Part shown: positions 7,937-15,096 of the stretch, in pieces
How the letters are laid out: the number at the start of each line of letters is the position of its first letter
Position numbering within the stretch: the stretch's first letter is position 1
Assembly (NCBI GenBank): GCA_902491765.1
Contig: CABUIY010000016.1
Span: forward strand, 1-46,081
Reading direction: 5' to 3'
Source of the DNA: an uncultured Collinsella sp.
Lineage (GTDB): Bacteria > Actinomycetota > Coriobacteriia > Coriobacteriales > Coriobacteriaceae
Length of the DNA: 46,081 bases
The notes under the pieces: model-generated
What the model was told of the DNA's origin: nothing
What the model saw: the letters and a program-made list of their open reading frames with translations, nothing else
Databases searched by the model: none
Position numbers and translations under genes: made by a program

Positions 7937-9442
7937 TTAGTGAGCCCAGGGGAAGGCAGAAGCCGCGGCCATATTCTTGCGCACGAGTTCGTCGCGCACC
8001 TGTGCCAGGCCCTGCTCCATGCCCACCACATAAGTCTGCGGGTACAGGAAGCGCTTGAAAGCTGCGTCCAGATGATCGAGCGCCCAAGAGCAGCGCTCGC
8101 GTGCGTCCTCGATGCCCTCACGCGGAGCCACCGCACTGCCATCGCGCACGATCGGCACCAGCAGCTCGCGATACTCAAGTTCGGACACGTCGGTCACCAG
8201 GGCGGCATCATTCACGGCCACGAGGGTATTGCCGCGCGCGGCGCCCTCCCCTGCCAGATGATCCTCGTCATAGATCATGTCGCAGACCGGGCCGCCAAAG
8301 CCGTCGTAATAACGGCGCACGCGCTGCACACCCGGGATCGTGCGCTTGTAGGGCTGCTCGGAGAGCTTGACCACCGGCGTCCACGGATCCGACTCACTCG
8401 CACGGCGGGCAGAAAGCTTGTACACGCCGCCCAGTGCCGGCTGGTCATAGCAGGTCGCGAGTTTGGTACCCACGCCAAAGCTATCGATGGGCGCGCCCTG
8501 GTCGATCAGTGACTGAATCGTGTACTCGTCCAAGTCGTTGGAAACCGAGATCCCCACATAAGGCAGGCCCTCGGCATCGAAACGACCGCGGACATACTTG
8601 GAGAGCTTGGCCAGGTCGCCCGAGTCAATGCGAATAGCCGACAGGCGCTCTCCCGCCGCCTCCATCTCCTTGGCAACCGTAATGGCATGCTCGCAGCCCT
8701 CGCGCACGTCGTAGGTGTCGATGAGCAGCGTGCAATTCTTGGGGCTCGACTTGGCAAAGGCGCGGAAAGCCTCGAGCTCGGAATCAAAACTCATCACCCA
8801 GCTGTGCGCATGCGTGCCAAAGACGGGGATGCCGTAACGGCGTCCGGCAAGCACGTTAGACGTGGACGAGCAGCCGGCCACATAGCTTGCGCGGGCAACG
8901 GCCAGACCGCCATCGGGACCCTGAGCGCGGCGCAGGCCAAACTCGGCGACGGGACGACCATCCGCCGCCAGCACCACGCGCGCCGTCTTGGTGGCAACGA
9001 GCGTCTGGAAGCCGACGATGTTGAGCAGCGCCGTCTCGAGCAACTGGCACTCCAGCGCCGGACCGGTGACGCGCACCATGGGCTCGCGCGGAAACACGAG
9101 CTCGCCCTCGGGCACGGCGTCAATATTCACGTGCGCGCGAAAGTTGCGCAGGTAATCGAGGAATGCGGGCTTAAACATCGCGCCACCGGCCGGAGCCTGG
9201 AGCGAGGCCAGGTAATCGATATCCTCGGACGTAAAGTGCAGGTTCTCGACGAGCTCGGGCAGCTCGGCGGTGCCGCACATGACGGCATAGGCGCTGCCAA
9301 AGGGATGGTCGCGGTAAAACGCGGTAAAACAACCCTGCTCATTGGCCTTGCCGCTCTCCCACAGGCCCTGGGCCATAGTGAGCTCGTACAGATCGGTGAG
9401 CATTGCAATGTCGGTGGGATGCGAGATGTCGGTCAAAGCCAT
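7937..9442 (-). CDS. pncB: Nicotinate phosphoribosyltransferase
   Basis: Preiss-Handler NAD salvage: nicotinate plus PRPP gives nicotinate mononucleotide, driven by ATP. The 501-aa protein begins MALTDISHPTDIAMLTDLYELTMAQ, the hallmark N-terminus of the family. It contains EFGLRRAQGPDGG, the VFGTHAHSWVMSF region holding the phosphorylated histidine, IRIDSGDLAKLSK, and FGVGTKLATCYDQPALGGVYKL for phosphoribose binding. The open frame runs 78 codons further upstream, but those residues are Arg/Ala-rich noise; ATG at 9442 has GAAAGG upstream. It sits between proB and a small coiled-coil gene on the same strand. Confidence 0.96.
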   Translation of the reverse strand: MALTDISHPTDIAMLTDLYELTMAQGLWESGKANEQGCFTAFYRDHPFGSAYAVMCGTAELPELVENLHFTSEDIDYLASLQAPAGGAMFKPAFLDYLRNFRAHVNIDAVPEGELVFPREPMVRVTGPALECQLLETALLNIVGFQTLVATKTARVVLAADGRPVAEFGLRRAQGPDGGLAVARASYVAGCSSTSNVLAGRRYGIPVFGTHAHSWVMSFDSELEAFRAFAKSSPKNCTLLIDTYDVREGCEHAITVAKEMEAAGERLSAIRIDSGDLAKLSKYVRGRFDAEGLPYVGISVSNDLDEYTIQSLIDQGAPIDSFGVGTKLATCYDQPALGGVYKLSARRASESDPWTPVVKLSEQPYKRTIPGVQRVRRYYDGFGGPVCDMIYDEDHLAGEGAARGNTLVAVNDAALVTDVSELEYRELLVPIVRDGSAVAPREGIEDARERCSWALDHLDAAFKRFLYPQTYVVGMEQGLAQVRDELVRKNMAAASAFPWAH

Positions 9443-9524
9443 GGGGCGACCTTTCGGATGCGTTGTGCAGAAGTTGAGGATTGGACGAGGCGGACGTGCG
9501 GGCATGGAGCCCGGCGCGAACAGA

Positions 9525-9977
9525 TTAGTGCAGGCCCATGCTGCCCGTAATCGTGTAGACCATAAAGACGATAAACGCGATGAGAGCGAGCACGATGATG
9601 ATTTTTTGAGCCGGAGCCATGCCGGGGATCTCATTCTCGCCCGTAGGCTCCTTGGAGGTGACCATGCGCTGGGCAAAGGTCATCTCGTCACGGCTCGGTT
9701 TGGGCTCGACGGGCTTAGGACGAGCGGCTTTTTTAGGCTGAGGTTTGGGCGCGGCGGGCGCAGGTTTCGCAGCGGCGGGCTTGGGCGCAGATGCAGGCGC
9801 AGGCGCGGCCTTCGCAGCGGCCTCATCGACCTTCGCGCGCTCGGCGCGCAGGGCGGCCAGCTCCTCGCGCTCGCGACGAGCCTCTTCCTGAGCCTCGCGG
9901 CGGGCCTTCTCGGCGCGGAGCTCTTCCAACTCGGCGCGCTCCTCGGCAGACAGTGGTTGGGACTCAAGCTCGGCCAT
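9525..9977 (-). CDS. Tail-anchored coiled-coil protein of unknown function
   Basis: 150 aa in three zones. Residues 8-55 are Glu/Arg/Ala-rich and strongly helical (probable coiled coil). Residues 56-97 are an Ala/Pro/Lys linker. Residues 125-143 form one C-terminal membrane helix (IIIVLALIAFIVFMVYTI), leaving only about seven residues beyond it. There is no signal peptide, so a cytosolic N-terminus on a membrane tail is likely. GAAAGG precedes the ATG; longer upstream codons overlap the tRNA gene and its terminator and are rejected. I do not recognise a named family. The gene follows tRNA-Ala and precedes pncB. Confidence 0.75.
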   Translation of the reverse strand: MAELESQPLSAEERAELEELRAEKARREAQEEARREREELAALRAERAKVDEAAAKAAPAPASAPKPAAAKPAPAAPKPQPKKAARPKPVEPKPSRDEMTFAQRMVTSKEPTGENEIPGMAPAQKIIIVLALIAFIVFMVYTITGSMGLH

Positions 9978-9995
9978 AGTACAGCCCTTTCTTTT

Positions 9996-10028
9996 TAAAA
10001 AAAGCCGCCGACACAATGTCAGCGGCTT
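9996..10028 (-). terminator. Terminator of tRNA-Ala
   Basis: Minus-strand stem AAGCCGC(T)GACA with TGTC(G)GCGGCTT and a TTG loop, followed by seven T. It lies about 15 nt past the 3' end of the tRNA. Confidence 0.85.
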
Positions 10029-10042
10029 ATCAAATCCAAGGG

Positions 10043-10115
10043 TGGAGACGAAGGGAGTCGAACCCTCGGCCTCTGCCATGCGACGGCAGCGCTCTCCCAA
10101 CTGAGCTACGTCCCC
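10043..10115 (-). tRNA. tRNA-Ala, anticodon CGC
   Basis: The 73-nt cloverleaf starts GGGGACGTAGCTCAGTTGGG. The anticodon stem CTGCC/GGCAG encloses loop GTCGCAT, giving anticodon CGC (reads GCG). The T arm is GAGGGTTCGACTCCC. Acceptor GGGGACG pairs with CGTCTCC, leaving G3-U70, the classical alanine identity pair. The discriminator is A; CCA is not encoded (CCC follows). Confidence 0.97.
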
Positions 10116-10128
10116 AGGACAAGTTGAT

Positions 10129-10156
10129 ATTTTACCTACGGCTCGCTAACTGTCAA
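10129..10156 (-). promoter_or_regulatory. Promoter of tRNA-Ala
   Basis: Minus-strand TTGACA (10151-10156), 16-bp spacer, TAAAAT (10129-10134). Start of transcription is expected near 10122, a few bases before the mature 5' end at 10115. The -35 is a perfect consensus, as expected for a tRNA gene. Confidence 0.8.
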
Positions 10157-10175
10157 CGCCCAATACCCAGTCTTT

Positions 10176-10258
10176 TTGGGACAGGGCTATTTTGACTACT
10201 TTTCGAGCAGACAATCCTCTCGATGATTTTTTAATCCCCGTCCCAGAAAAATCATCGG
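10176..10258. repeat. Family C repeat, copy 1
   Basis: GGGACAGGGCTATTTTGACT, then ACTTTTC, a variable middle, and GATTTTTTAATCCCCGTCCC. It aligns with the reverse complement of 23134-23212, which has GGGACGGGGCTTTTTTGACT and GGGACGGGGATTAGATAATC. The inverted GGGAC ends let it fold back. Confidence 0.7.
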
Positions 10259-10266
10259 CGAACGTG

Positions 10267-11205
10267 CTACTTTGCGCTGGTGAGGACGCCGGTGGTGTCA
10301 AACGCTGGGGTAAAGCTCTCGTCTACCGCACCGCCCTCTTGCCAGAACATCGTCGTAAAGCCCAGATCATCGGCATGGTCGAGCACCTGCTCGTACTCCT
10401 CACGCGTCACGGCCCGCGCCAAATCGCCGCCTTGTTCGCGCATGAGCGCGTTGGGCGTGTACTGGTTCATGACCGAGATCGGCACATCGCCTACCGTCTG
10501 CCACACCAGGTCCAGCACGCGGCACGAATCGTCCGCATGCCCCGGCAGCACCAGGTGACGCACGATGATGCCGCGCTTCATAAGGCCAGCATCATCCACC
10601 AGCTCTCCCCCGCGGCGCTCGATCTCGCGCGCCATCTGCGCCAGGCCCGACACGGCAACACGTGGATAGTCCTTAATATGAGAGAGCGACTGCGCAAGCC
10701 CAGCATCGGCATATTTAAAGTCGGTGAGCCACACATCCACCAAATCACCCAACGCTGCCACGGCACTCGCGCGCTCATAACCGCTCGTGTTGTAGACGAT
10801 TGGGATGACCAGCCCGCGCGCCCGCGCTGCGGCAATCGCCGTCGGCAGCAGGTGCGCGTAGTGTGTCGCCGTCACCAGGTTGATGTTGTTGGCACCTTGG
10901 TCCTGCAGCTCCAGCATAATCTCGACCAAGCGCTCGGGTGAAATCTCAAGACCGAAATTGCCCGTCGAGATCTCGTGGTTCTGGCAATAGACGCACTTGA
11001 GCGAGCAGCCACTAAAGAAGATCGTGCCCGAACCGGCCTCGCCCGAGATAGGCGGCTCCTCCCACATATGAAGCGCCGCGCGCGCCACCTTGAGCGTGTC
11101 GTTAGCACCGCACACGCCGCGCGCACCCTCATCGCGGGCCGCACCGCAACGGCGCGGACACAAATGACAGGCGGGCGAAAAAAGTTCCGTTAAGGAAGTC
11201 GACAT
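10267..11205 (-). CDS. Radical SAM protein, PflX-like (COG1313 type)
   Basis: A 312-aa cytosolic iron-sulfur enzyme of the pyruvate-formate-lyase-activase-like group. The radical SAM cluster is CSLKCVYC (C67, C71, C74; CxxxCxxC). An additional N-terminal cysteine set (C13, C16, C20, C32 in PACHLCPRRCG...GVCG) is typical of this subgroup and may hold a second metal or cluster. No activatable glycyl-radical enzyme lies nearby, so the target is unknown. TTG at 11220 would extend the frame five codons, but ATG at 11205 has GGAG nine bases upstream and begins MSTSLTELF. It is divergent from the 6S RNA gene. Confidence 0.88.
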   Translation of the reverse strand: MSTSLTELFSPACHLCPRRCGAARDEGARGVCGANDTLKVARAALHMWEEPPISGEAGSGTIFFSGCSLKCVYCQNHEISTGNFGLEISPERLVEIMLELQDQGANNINLVTATHYAHLLPTAIAAARARGLVIPIVYNTSGYERASAVAALGDLVDVWLTDFKYADAGLAQSLSHIKDYPRVAVSGLAQMAREIERRGGELVDDAGLMKRGIIVRHLVLPGHADDSCRVLDLVWQTVGDVPISVMNQYTPNALMREQGGDLARAVTREEYEQVLDHADDLGFTTMFWQEGGAVDESFTPAFDTTGVLTSAK

Positions 11206-11320
11206 GAAAACATGCTCCAAAACACAGGTTTAACAGCTAAAACACTGGGGCAAAGGCTGCGCAAAAGACCCGAAGCCCATGGCGCCGTAATCGTCCGACA
11301 CGATTTTTGTAATGTCAAGA

Positions 11321-11349
11321 CTGGAATCGATAAAGTGCCGCTTTATGAT
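11321..11349 (+). promoter_or_regulatory. Promoter of ssrS (6S RNA)
   Basis: TATGAT at 11344-11349 with CTGGAA 17 bp upstream (11321-11326). The predicted start at about 11356 coincides with the first base of the closing stem of the 6S candidate. Confidence 0.55.
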
Positions 11350-11355
11350 GTAAGT

Positions 11356-11524
11356 ATTCCGCCCCCCGCGGAGCAACTGGGTGAACCGTCGCGTTTATTT
11401 AGGGAGCCCACACAGTCGTACCTAGTACAGGTATCCTTCGTTGTTAAGGACGCTGGAACAGTCGATGAGGGCACCCACCTGTTTTAGGTGGGTTCATTTT
11501 CGTAACGTGGGGGGTGGTTTTCTT
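11356..11524 (+). ncRNA. ssrS: 6S RNA (regulator of sigma-70 RNA polymerase)
   Basis: About 170 nt with the 6S layout. The ends form a 12-bp closing stem: CCGCCCCCCGCG (11359-11370) with CGTGGGGGGTGG (11506-11517), fully paired with two G-U. A large central bubble follows. Its 3' side carries a small hairpin, CACCCACCTGTTTTAGGTGG then GTTCA (11472-11496), resembling the hairpin at that place in known 6S RNAs. The apical part includes GCCC/GGGC (11406-11409, 11469-11472), TACCT/AGGTA (11419-11433) and TCCTT/AAGGA (11434-11450). The closing stem is followed by TTTTCTTTT, so it doubles as terminator. 6S RNA sequesters RNA polymerase in stationary phase. No open frame here has a ribosome site. 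A covariance search was not possible. Confidence 0.75.
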
Positions 11525-11647
11525 TTGCCGAAAATCACCATTTTGCAGCTCACCGAGATCCCCAAAAGGCGCCAGGCAGAACCCCACCATCACCCCAATA
11601 TCTGGTAAGCACGTGATTATCGCCCCGCGTAATTCCTCACACCCCCT

Positions 11648-11676
11648 TTGGTCGAGTATCATGGGTCAGCTATACC
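11648..11676 (+). promoter_or_regulatory. Promoter of the TagO-like gene
   Basis: TTGGTC (11648-11653), 17-bp spacer, TATACC (11671-11676). The start is expected near 11683. That lies at the upstream in-frame ATG 11686, which argues for translation from ATG 11734 instead. Confidence 0.6.
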
Positions 11677-11733
11677 CTTTGCGGCATGGCTCTCTCTGAC
11701 CTTTACCTTCGACGCTTGGCGGGTTTTCGATTC

Positions 11734-12933
11734 ATGGCTTCTTCCACGAGCTACATACCGTACCTATGCGTGGCGGTCGCGGCCTTTATCACGACCTTCC
11801 TTACGGTTCCCCTTGTAAAGCGCATGGCAATCAAGCTCGATGCCGTCGACTATCCCTCAAAGCGCCGCATCAACACCAAGCCCATCCCACGCATGGGCGG
11901 CACGGCGGTATTTTTGGGCCTCGTCGTCGCCTGTATCGTGCAGATCCTAGGCACCTGGTACCTGGGCTGGCCGCCCGTTTTGGTGCCCCATCCTCGACTG
12001 CACATCAGCTACCCCGTACTCGCGCTTTCTTTTACCGTCATCTTTGCGACCGGCGCGATCGACGACGTCTTCCAACTCAAGCCCAAGCAAAAGCTGGCCG
12101 GCCAGGTGCTCGCCGCGCTCATCGCCTGCATCGGCGGCCTAAAAATCGGCGCCATCGTCAACCCGTTTGCCCCCGGCGAAATCATGCTCGGATGGCTCGC
12201 CTACCCCATCACCGTGATCTATCTGGTGGCATTCACCAATATCATCAACCTGATCGACGGCCTTGACGGCCTTGCGACAGGCATTTGCGGCATCGCATCG
12301 TTCACCATGTTCTCGGTCGCTATGCTTTCGGGGCGCATCGACGCCGCAGCGCTTTCCATTGCGCTCTTCGGCTCCTGCTTGGCCTTTCTGCGCTACAACT
12401 TTAACCCCGCGAGTGTCTTCTTGGGCGACTCGGGGTCGCTGCTGCTGGGATTTGCGCTGGGCTCCATCTCGCTGCTCAATGTGAGCCGTACCGCCGCGCT
12501 CACCTCGCTCATCATCCCGCTCATCGTTGCCGGCGTGCCCATCATCGACACGTTTAGCGCCATCGTGCGCCGCAAGCGCGCCCATATTAGCATTGGGCAG
12601 GCCGACAAAGGCCACATTCACCACCGCCTCATTCAAGAGGGCTACAACCAAAAGCAGGCCGTCCTTCTCATCTACGCCTGGTGCATCATGCTTTCCGCGG
12701 GCGCCGCGACCATCAACCAAGTCGAAGTCCCCATGCGCGTGCTCATCTTTACCGTGCTCGCCATTGGCTCGGCGGCCTTCGCCAAGCACCTGCACCTGTT
12801 TGAGCCCGTACTGCGCCACCACTACAACAAACGCACGCACGAGGACGAGCTCGTAACTCCCGATGACCCCGCGTTTAAACAGGAGGAACAGGCCGCCGAG
12901 GAGCGTAAGGACGAGCGTCACCACAGGCGCTAG
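11734..12933 (+). CDS. Undecaprenyl-phosphate GlcNAc-1-phosphate transferase (TagO/WecA family)
   Basis: Integral membrane enzyme (399 aa, about ten or eleven helices) that moves a sugar-1-phosphate from UDP-sugar to undecaprenyl phosphate, starting teichoic-acid or other surface-glycan synthesis. Motifs in order: cytosolic RRINTKPIPRMGG, the Mg-binding GAIDDVFQLKPKQKLAGQ, NLIDGLDGLATG, FLGDSGSLLLGF, and the basic DKGHIHHRL loop, all diagnostic of this family rather than MraY. The C-terminal 30 residues are charged and cytosolic. An in-frame ATG at 11686 exists but sits on the predicted transcription start; ATG 11734 (MASSTSYIPYL) runs straight into the first helix. The ribosome site is weak (GGCGGG). 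Confidence 0.92.
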   Translation: MASSTSYIPYLCVAVAAFITTFLTVPLVKRMAIKLDAVDYPSKRRINTKPIPRMGGTAVFLGLVVACIVQILGTWYLGWPPVLVPHPRLHISYPVLALSFTVIFATGAIDDVFQLKPKQKLAGQVLAALIACIGGLKIGAIVNPFAPGEIMLGWLAYPITVIYLVAFTNIINLIDGLDGLATGICGIASFTMFSVAMLSGRIDAAALSIALFGSCLAFLRYNFNPASVFLGDSGSLLLGFALGSISLLNVSRTAALTSLIIPLIVAGVPIIDTFSAIVRRKRAHISIGQADKGHIHHRLIQEGYNQKQAVLLIYAWCIMLSAGAATINQVEVPMRVLIFTVLAIGSAAFAKHLHLFEPVLRHHYNKRTHEDELVTPDDPAFKQEEQAAEERKDERHHRR

Positions 12934-13087
12934 GGATTGTCGTCGACGGCTTGCCGAGCAACCACTCGTCTTCTGGCGTTCCGCGCGAACGGACAAGACG
13001 CGCTTTGCCGACCCTCGTTCGCTTACGATACACCCCGTTCAATAACACGCTATTATCTTGACCAATCGCACTTAGTAAGGAGCAATC

Positions 13088-14137
13088 ATGCCTAACGAGA
13101 ACAGCTACGAAGTCGCGCTGCAAAAGAGCAACGCCATTCGCGAGGGTCTGGCCAAGACGCCCGAGAAGTTCACCATGCTTACCGGCGACCGCCCCACCGG
13201 CCGTCTGCACCTGGGCCACTACTTTGGCACCCTCAAGGGCCGCGTTGAGCTGCAGAACATGGGCGCCAAGACCAACGTGCTCATCGCCGACTACCAGGTC
13301 ATCACCGACCGCGACACCACCGAGCACATCCAGGACAACGTGTACAACATGGTCATGGACTACCTTGCCTGCGGTATCGACCCCGACAAGACCATGATCT
13401 ACGCGCACTCCGCCGTGCCCGCCGCCAACCAGCTCATGCTGCCGTTCCTGTCGCTGGTGTCCGAGGCCGAGCTGGCACGCAACCCCACCGTCAAGGCCGA
13501 GATGGAGGCCTCGGGGCACGAGCTTACCGGCCTTCTGCTCACCTACCCGGTGCACCAGGCCTGCGACATCCTGTTCTGCAAGGGCAACGTGGTGCCCGTC
13601 GGTCGCGACCAGCTGCCGCACATCGAACTCACCCGCACCATCGCCCGCCGCTTTAACAACCGCTACGGCAAGGTGTTCCCCGAGGTCGAGGCGCTGCTGT
13701 CCGAGACCCCGCTGCTGCCCGGCCTGGACGGTCGCAAGATGAGCAAGAGCTACGGCAACGCCATCAACATCTCGATGACCGCCGAGGAAACAGCCAAGCG
13801 CATCAAGAAGAGCCAGACCGACTCCGAGCGCATGATCACGTTCGACCCCGAGAACCGTCCCGGCGTGTCCGGCCTGCTTTCGACCGCCGCCATCTGCACC
13901 GGCCGTTCCGAGGTCGAGATTGCCGAGGAGATTGGCATGGGCGGATCCGGCCAGCTCAAGAAGTACGTGACTGAGGCCGTCAACGAGTACTTCGCGCCGA
14001 TTCGCGAGCGCCGTCAGCGCTACGAGAACGATCTGGACTATGTGAAGGACGTCCTGCACGAGGGCAACCGTCGCGCCAACGAGATCGCCGAGCAGACCCT
14101 GGCAGAGGTTCAGGACGCCATGGGCATGGTGTACTAG
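13088..14137 (+). CDS. trpS: Tryptophanyl-tRNA synthetase
   Basis: Charges tRNA-Trp (349 aa, normal bacterial length). The class I signatures are GDRPTGRLHLGHY (HLGH at 41-44) and GLDGRKMSKSYGN (KMSKS 217-221). The catalytic-domain segments VLIADYQVITD and the late DLDYVKDVLHEGNRRANEIAEQTL helix match TrpRS. ATG follows AAGGAG at five to six bases. It is the last gene before a hairpin-rich gap and ends in a terminator. I see no T-box-like leader in the 150 bp upstream. Confidence 0.96.
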   Translation: MPNENSYEVALQKSNAIREGLAKTPEKFTMLTGDRPTGRLHLGHYFGTLKGRVELQNMGAKTNVLIADYQVITDRDTTEHIQDNVYNMVMDYLACGIDPDKTMIYAHSAVPAANQLMLPFLSLVSEAELARNPTVKAEMEASGHELTGLLLTYPVHQACDILFCKGNVVPVGRDQLPHIELTRTIARRFNNRYGKVFPEVEALLSETPLLPGLDGRKMSKSYGNAINISMTAEETAKRIKKSQTDSERMITFDPENRPGVSGLLSTAAICTGRSEVEIAEEIGMGGSGQLKKYVTEAVNEYFAPIRERRQRYENDLDYVKDVLHEGNRRANEIAEQTLAEVQDAMGMVY

Positions 14138-14172
14138 ACCGATCTGCTGACTTGAGCTTTCGATTGCTATGG

Positions 14173-14200
14173 GGCGGGCGCTACGGCGTCCGCCTTTTTT
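14173..14200 (+). terminator. Terminator of trpS
   Basis: GC-rich stem GGCGGGCGC / GCGTCCGCC with a TACG loop and six T, about 35 bases after the trpS stop. Confidence 0.9.
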
Positions 14201-14244
14201 GGTGCCCGACCGGCTCGGCCCGCCTATTGCACTCCCCCGACAAA

Positions 14245-14290
14245 CGGGAACAGGCCCGCTGACAGAAAGTTGCCAGCGGGCCCGTTCCCG
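14245..14290. repeat. Large GC-rich hairpin (17-bp stem)
   Basis: CGGGAACAGGCCCGCTG (14245-14261) pairs with CAGCGGGCCCGTTCCCG (14274-14290), with one mismatch, across a 12-nt loop. It carries GGGAACAGG, related to the GGGACAGG core of the repeat families. There is no T-run. Confidence 0.75.
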
Positions 14291-14460
14291 AAGTACACCG
14301 TTGAATCGCACAGAGGGGAGGAATGCGAATCAAACTCAACAGGGCAGGCTTTTTCATCGCCTATTGCCTGCTCCGTTGCTGAAACCAATATAGTTCACCA
14401 TGGTTTACTTTCCGACGGCAAAGTACGTCGCCACACCTTCTCCATAAGTTAACCCAGGTA
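14291..14460. other. Gene-free stretch with a DtxR-box-like palindrome
   Basis: No supportable gene: the only ATG with a purine-rich leader (near 14322) opens just 19 codons. TAGTTCACCATGGTTTACTT (14391-14410) is an imperfect palindrome centred on CCATGG. It resembles the operator-like site at 35380-35399 upstream of the metal exporter. No nearby gene explains it, so it may be a remnant of a lost gene. Confidence 0.35.
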
Positions 14461-14500
14461 AACCTACCAAAAAGGGACAGGTTTATTTTGGTAGGTTTTA
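14461..14500. repeat. Family A-prime repeat (CTACCAAAA type), copy 1
   Basis: AACCTACCAAAAAGGGACAG followed by GTTTATTTTGGTAGGTTTT: same GGGACAGG core as family A but with different, self-complementary arms. Its closest partner is the reverse complement of 15056-15094. Confidence 0.75.
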
Positions 14501-14529
14501 TCTGGGGAAATGTCGACGATAACGACGTT

Positions 14530-14567
14530 CCACCACGATGGGGACAGGCACCTTTGTGGTAGTTTGG
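14530..14567. repeat. Family A repeat, degenerate copy
   Basis: CCACCACGATGGGGACAGGC then ACCTTTGTGGTAGTTT; the left arm has diverged (CGAT for AAAG), weakening the hairpin. It sits just past the 3' end of the minus-strand MGMT-like gene. Confidence 0.7.
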
Positions 14568-14581
14568 CCACGGCAGAGCTG

Positions 14582-14902
14582 TTAGAGTCCGGCCGGCCAG
14601 CGACAGGCGCCCAGATCGACGTGCATGGGATCGGTAAACGTTGCGCCCTCCCCCATTAAGAGCTCACGCTGAGCATCGGGGCCGCCAAAGGCAAAGCCCT
14701 CACAGATACGGCCGTCGGCAAACACCACGCGATGACAGGGAATTTGGCCAGGGCGCGGGTTGTTGTGCAGCGCATAGCCCACATAGCGCGCGCTCCGCGG
14801 ACGACCGGCGAGCAGCGCCACCTGACCGTACGTGGCGACCATCCCCTCGGGAATCTGCTCGACCACCTCGTACACCCGCTCAAAAAAGCCCTCAGACGCC
14901 AT
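14582..14902 (-). CDS. Minimal MGMT-family protein (DNA-binding domain with active-site cysteine)
   Basis: 106 aa, only the C-terminal DNA-binding/methyltransferase domain of O6-alkylguanine-DNA alkyltransferase. Visible: the helix-turn-helix with arginine finger (RPRSARYVGYALHNNP, R39) and the active-site motif IPCHRVV (C56). In true alkyltransferase-like (ATL) proteins this cysteine is replaced, usually by Trp or Ala; here it is kept. The N-terminal RNase H-like domain of full MGMT (about 160-180 aa) is absent. It may repair O6-alkylguanine itself or flag lesions for excision repair. ATG follows AAAGGAG. Confidence 0.88.
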   Translation of the reverse strand: MASEGFFERVYEVVEQIPEGMVATYGQVALLAGRPRSARYVGYALHNNPRPGQIPCHRVVFADGRICEGFAFGGPDAQRELLMGEGATFTDPMHVDLGACRWPAGL

Positions 14903-14934
14903 CGCGCGCTCCTTTCAACCGAAACCAGCATAAA

Positions 14935-15024
14935 GCAAATGATCCCTCGGGGACGGCGGGGTTGCAGATCATTTGCGGCCTCCGTGCGGCCGATGGTCCG
15001 CAACCCCGCCGTTCCCGAGGGATC
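14935..15024. repeat. Large inverted repeat with two mutually exclusive folds
   Basis: A 25-bp arm (14941-14965, starting GATCCCTCGGGGACGGCGGG) matches the reverse complement of 15000-15024 at 24 of 25 positions. GCAAATGATC (14935-14944) also pairs perfectly with GATCATTTGC (14967-14976), and that pairing would break the long stem. It lies just upstream of the MGMT-like gene. It again contains GGGGACGG/CCGTTCCC cores. Confidence 0.75.
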
Positions 15025-15055
15025 ACATGGCATGGCAGGCAGCGTTTGCCCAGAT

Positions 15056-15094
15056 AAAACCTGCCAAAATAAACCTGTCCCTTTTTGGCAGGTG
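15056..15094. repeat. Family A-prime repeat, copy 2; probable degV-side terminator
   Basis: ACCTGCCAAAATAAACCTGT then CCCTTTTTGGCAGGT: reverse orientation of the 14461 copy. It directly follows the 3' end of the DegV gene on the minus strand, where the TTTT flank could end transcription. Confidence 0.75.
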
Positions 15095-15096
15095 GG

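Noticed and set aside
9525..10100. Longer version of the coiled-coil protein starting inside the tRNA gene
   Set aside because: The extra codons come from tRNA-Ala and its terminator; ATG 9977 has its own ribosome site.
11212..11487. 91-codon open frame across the 6S RNA candidate
   Set aside because: No ribosome site, no recognisable protein, and the interval is better explained by a folded RNA with promoter and terminator.
11356..11524. Riboswitch or T-box leader for the TagO-like gene
   Set aside because: No core motif of TPP, SAM, cobalamin, glycine, FMN or T-box classes seen, and a separate promoter lies between this RNA and the gene.
14320..14380. Small peptide gene after trpS with a purine-rich leader
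   Set aside because: Opens only 19 codons, leader too close to the ATG, no similarity recognised.
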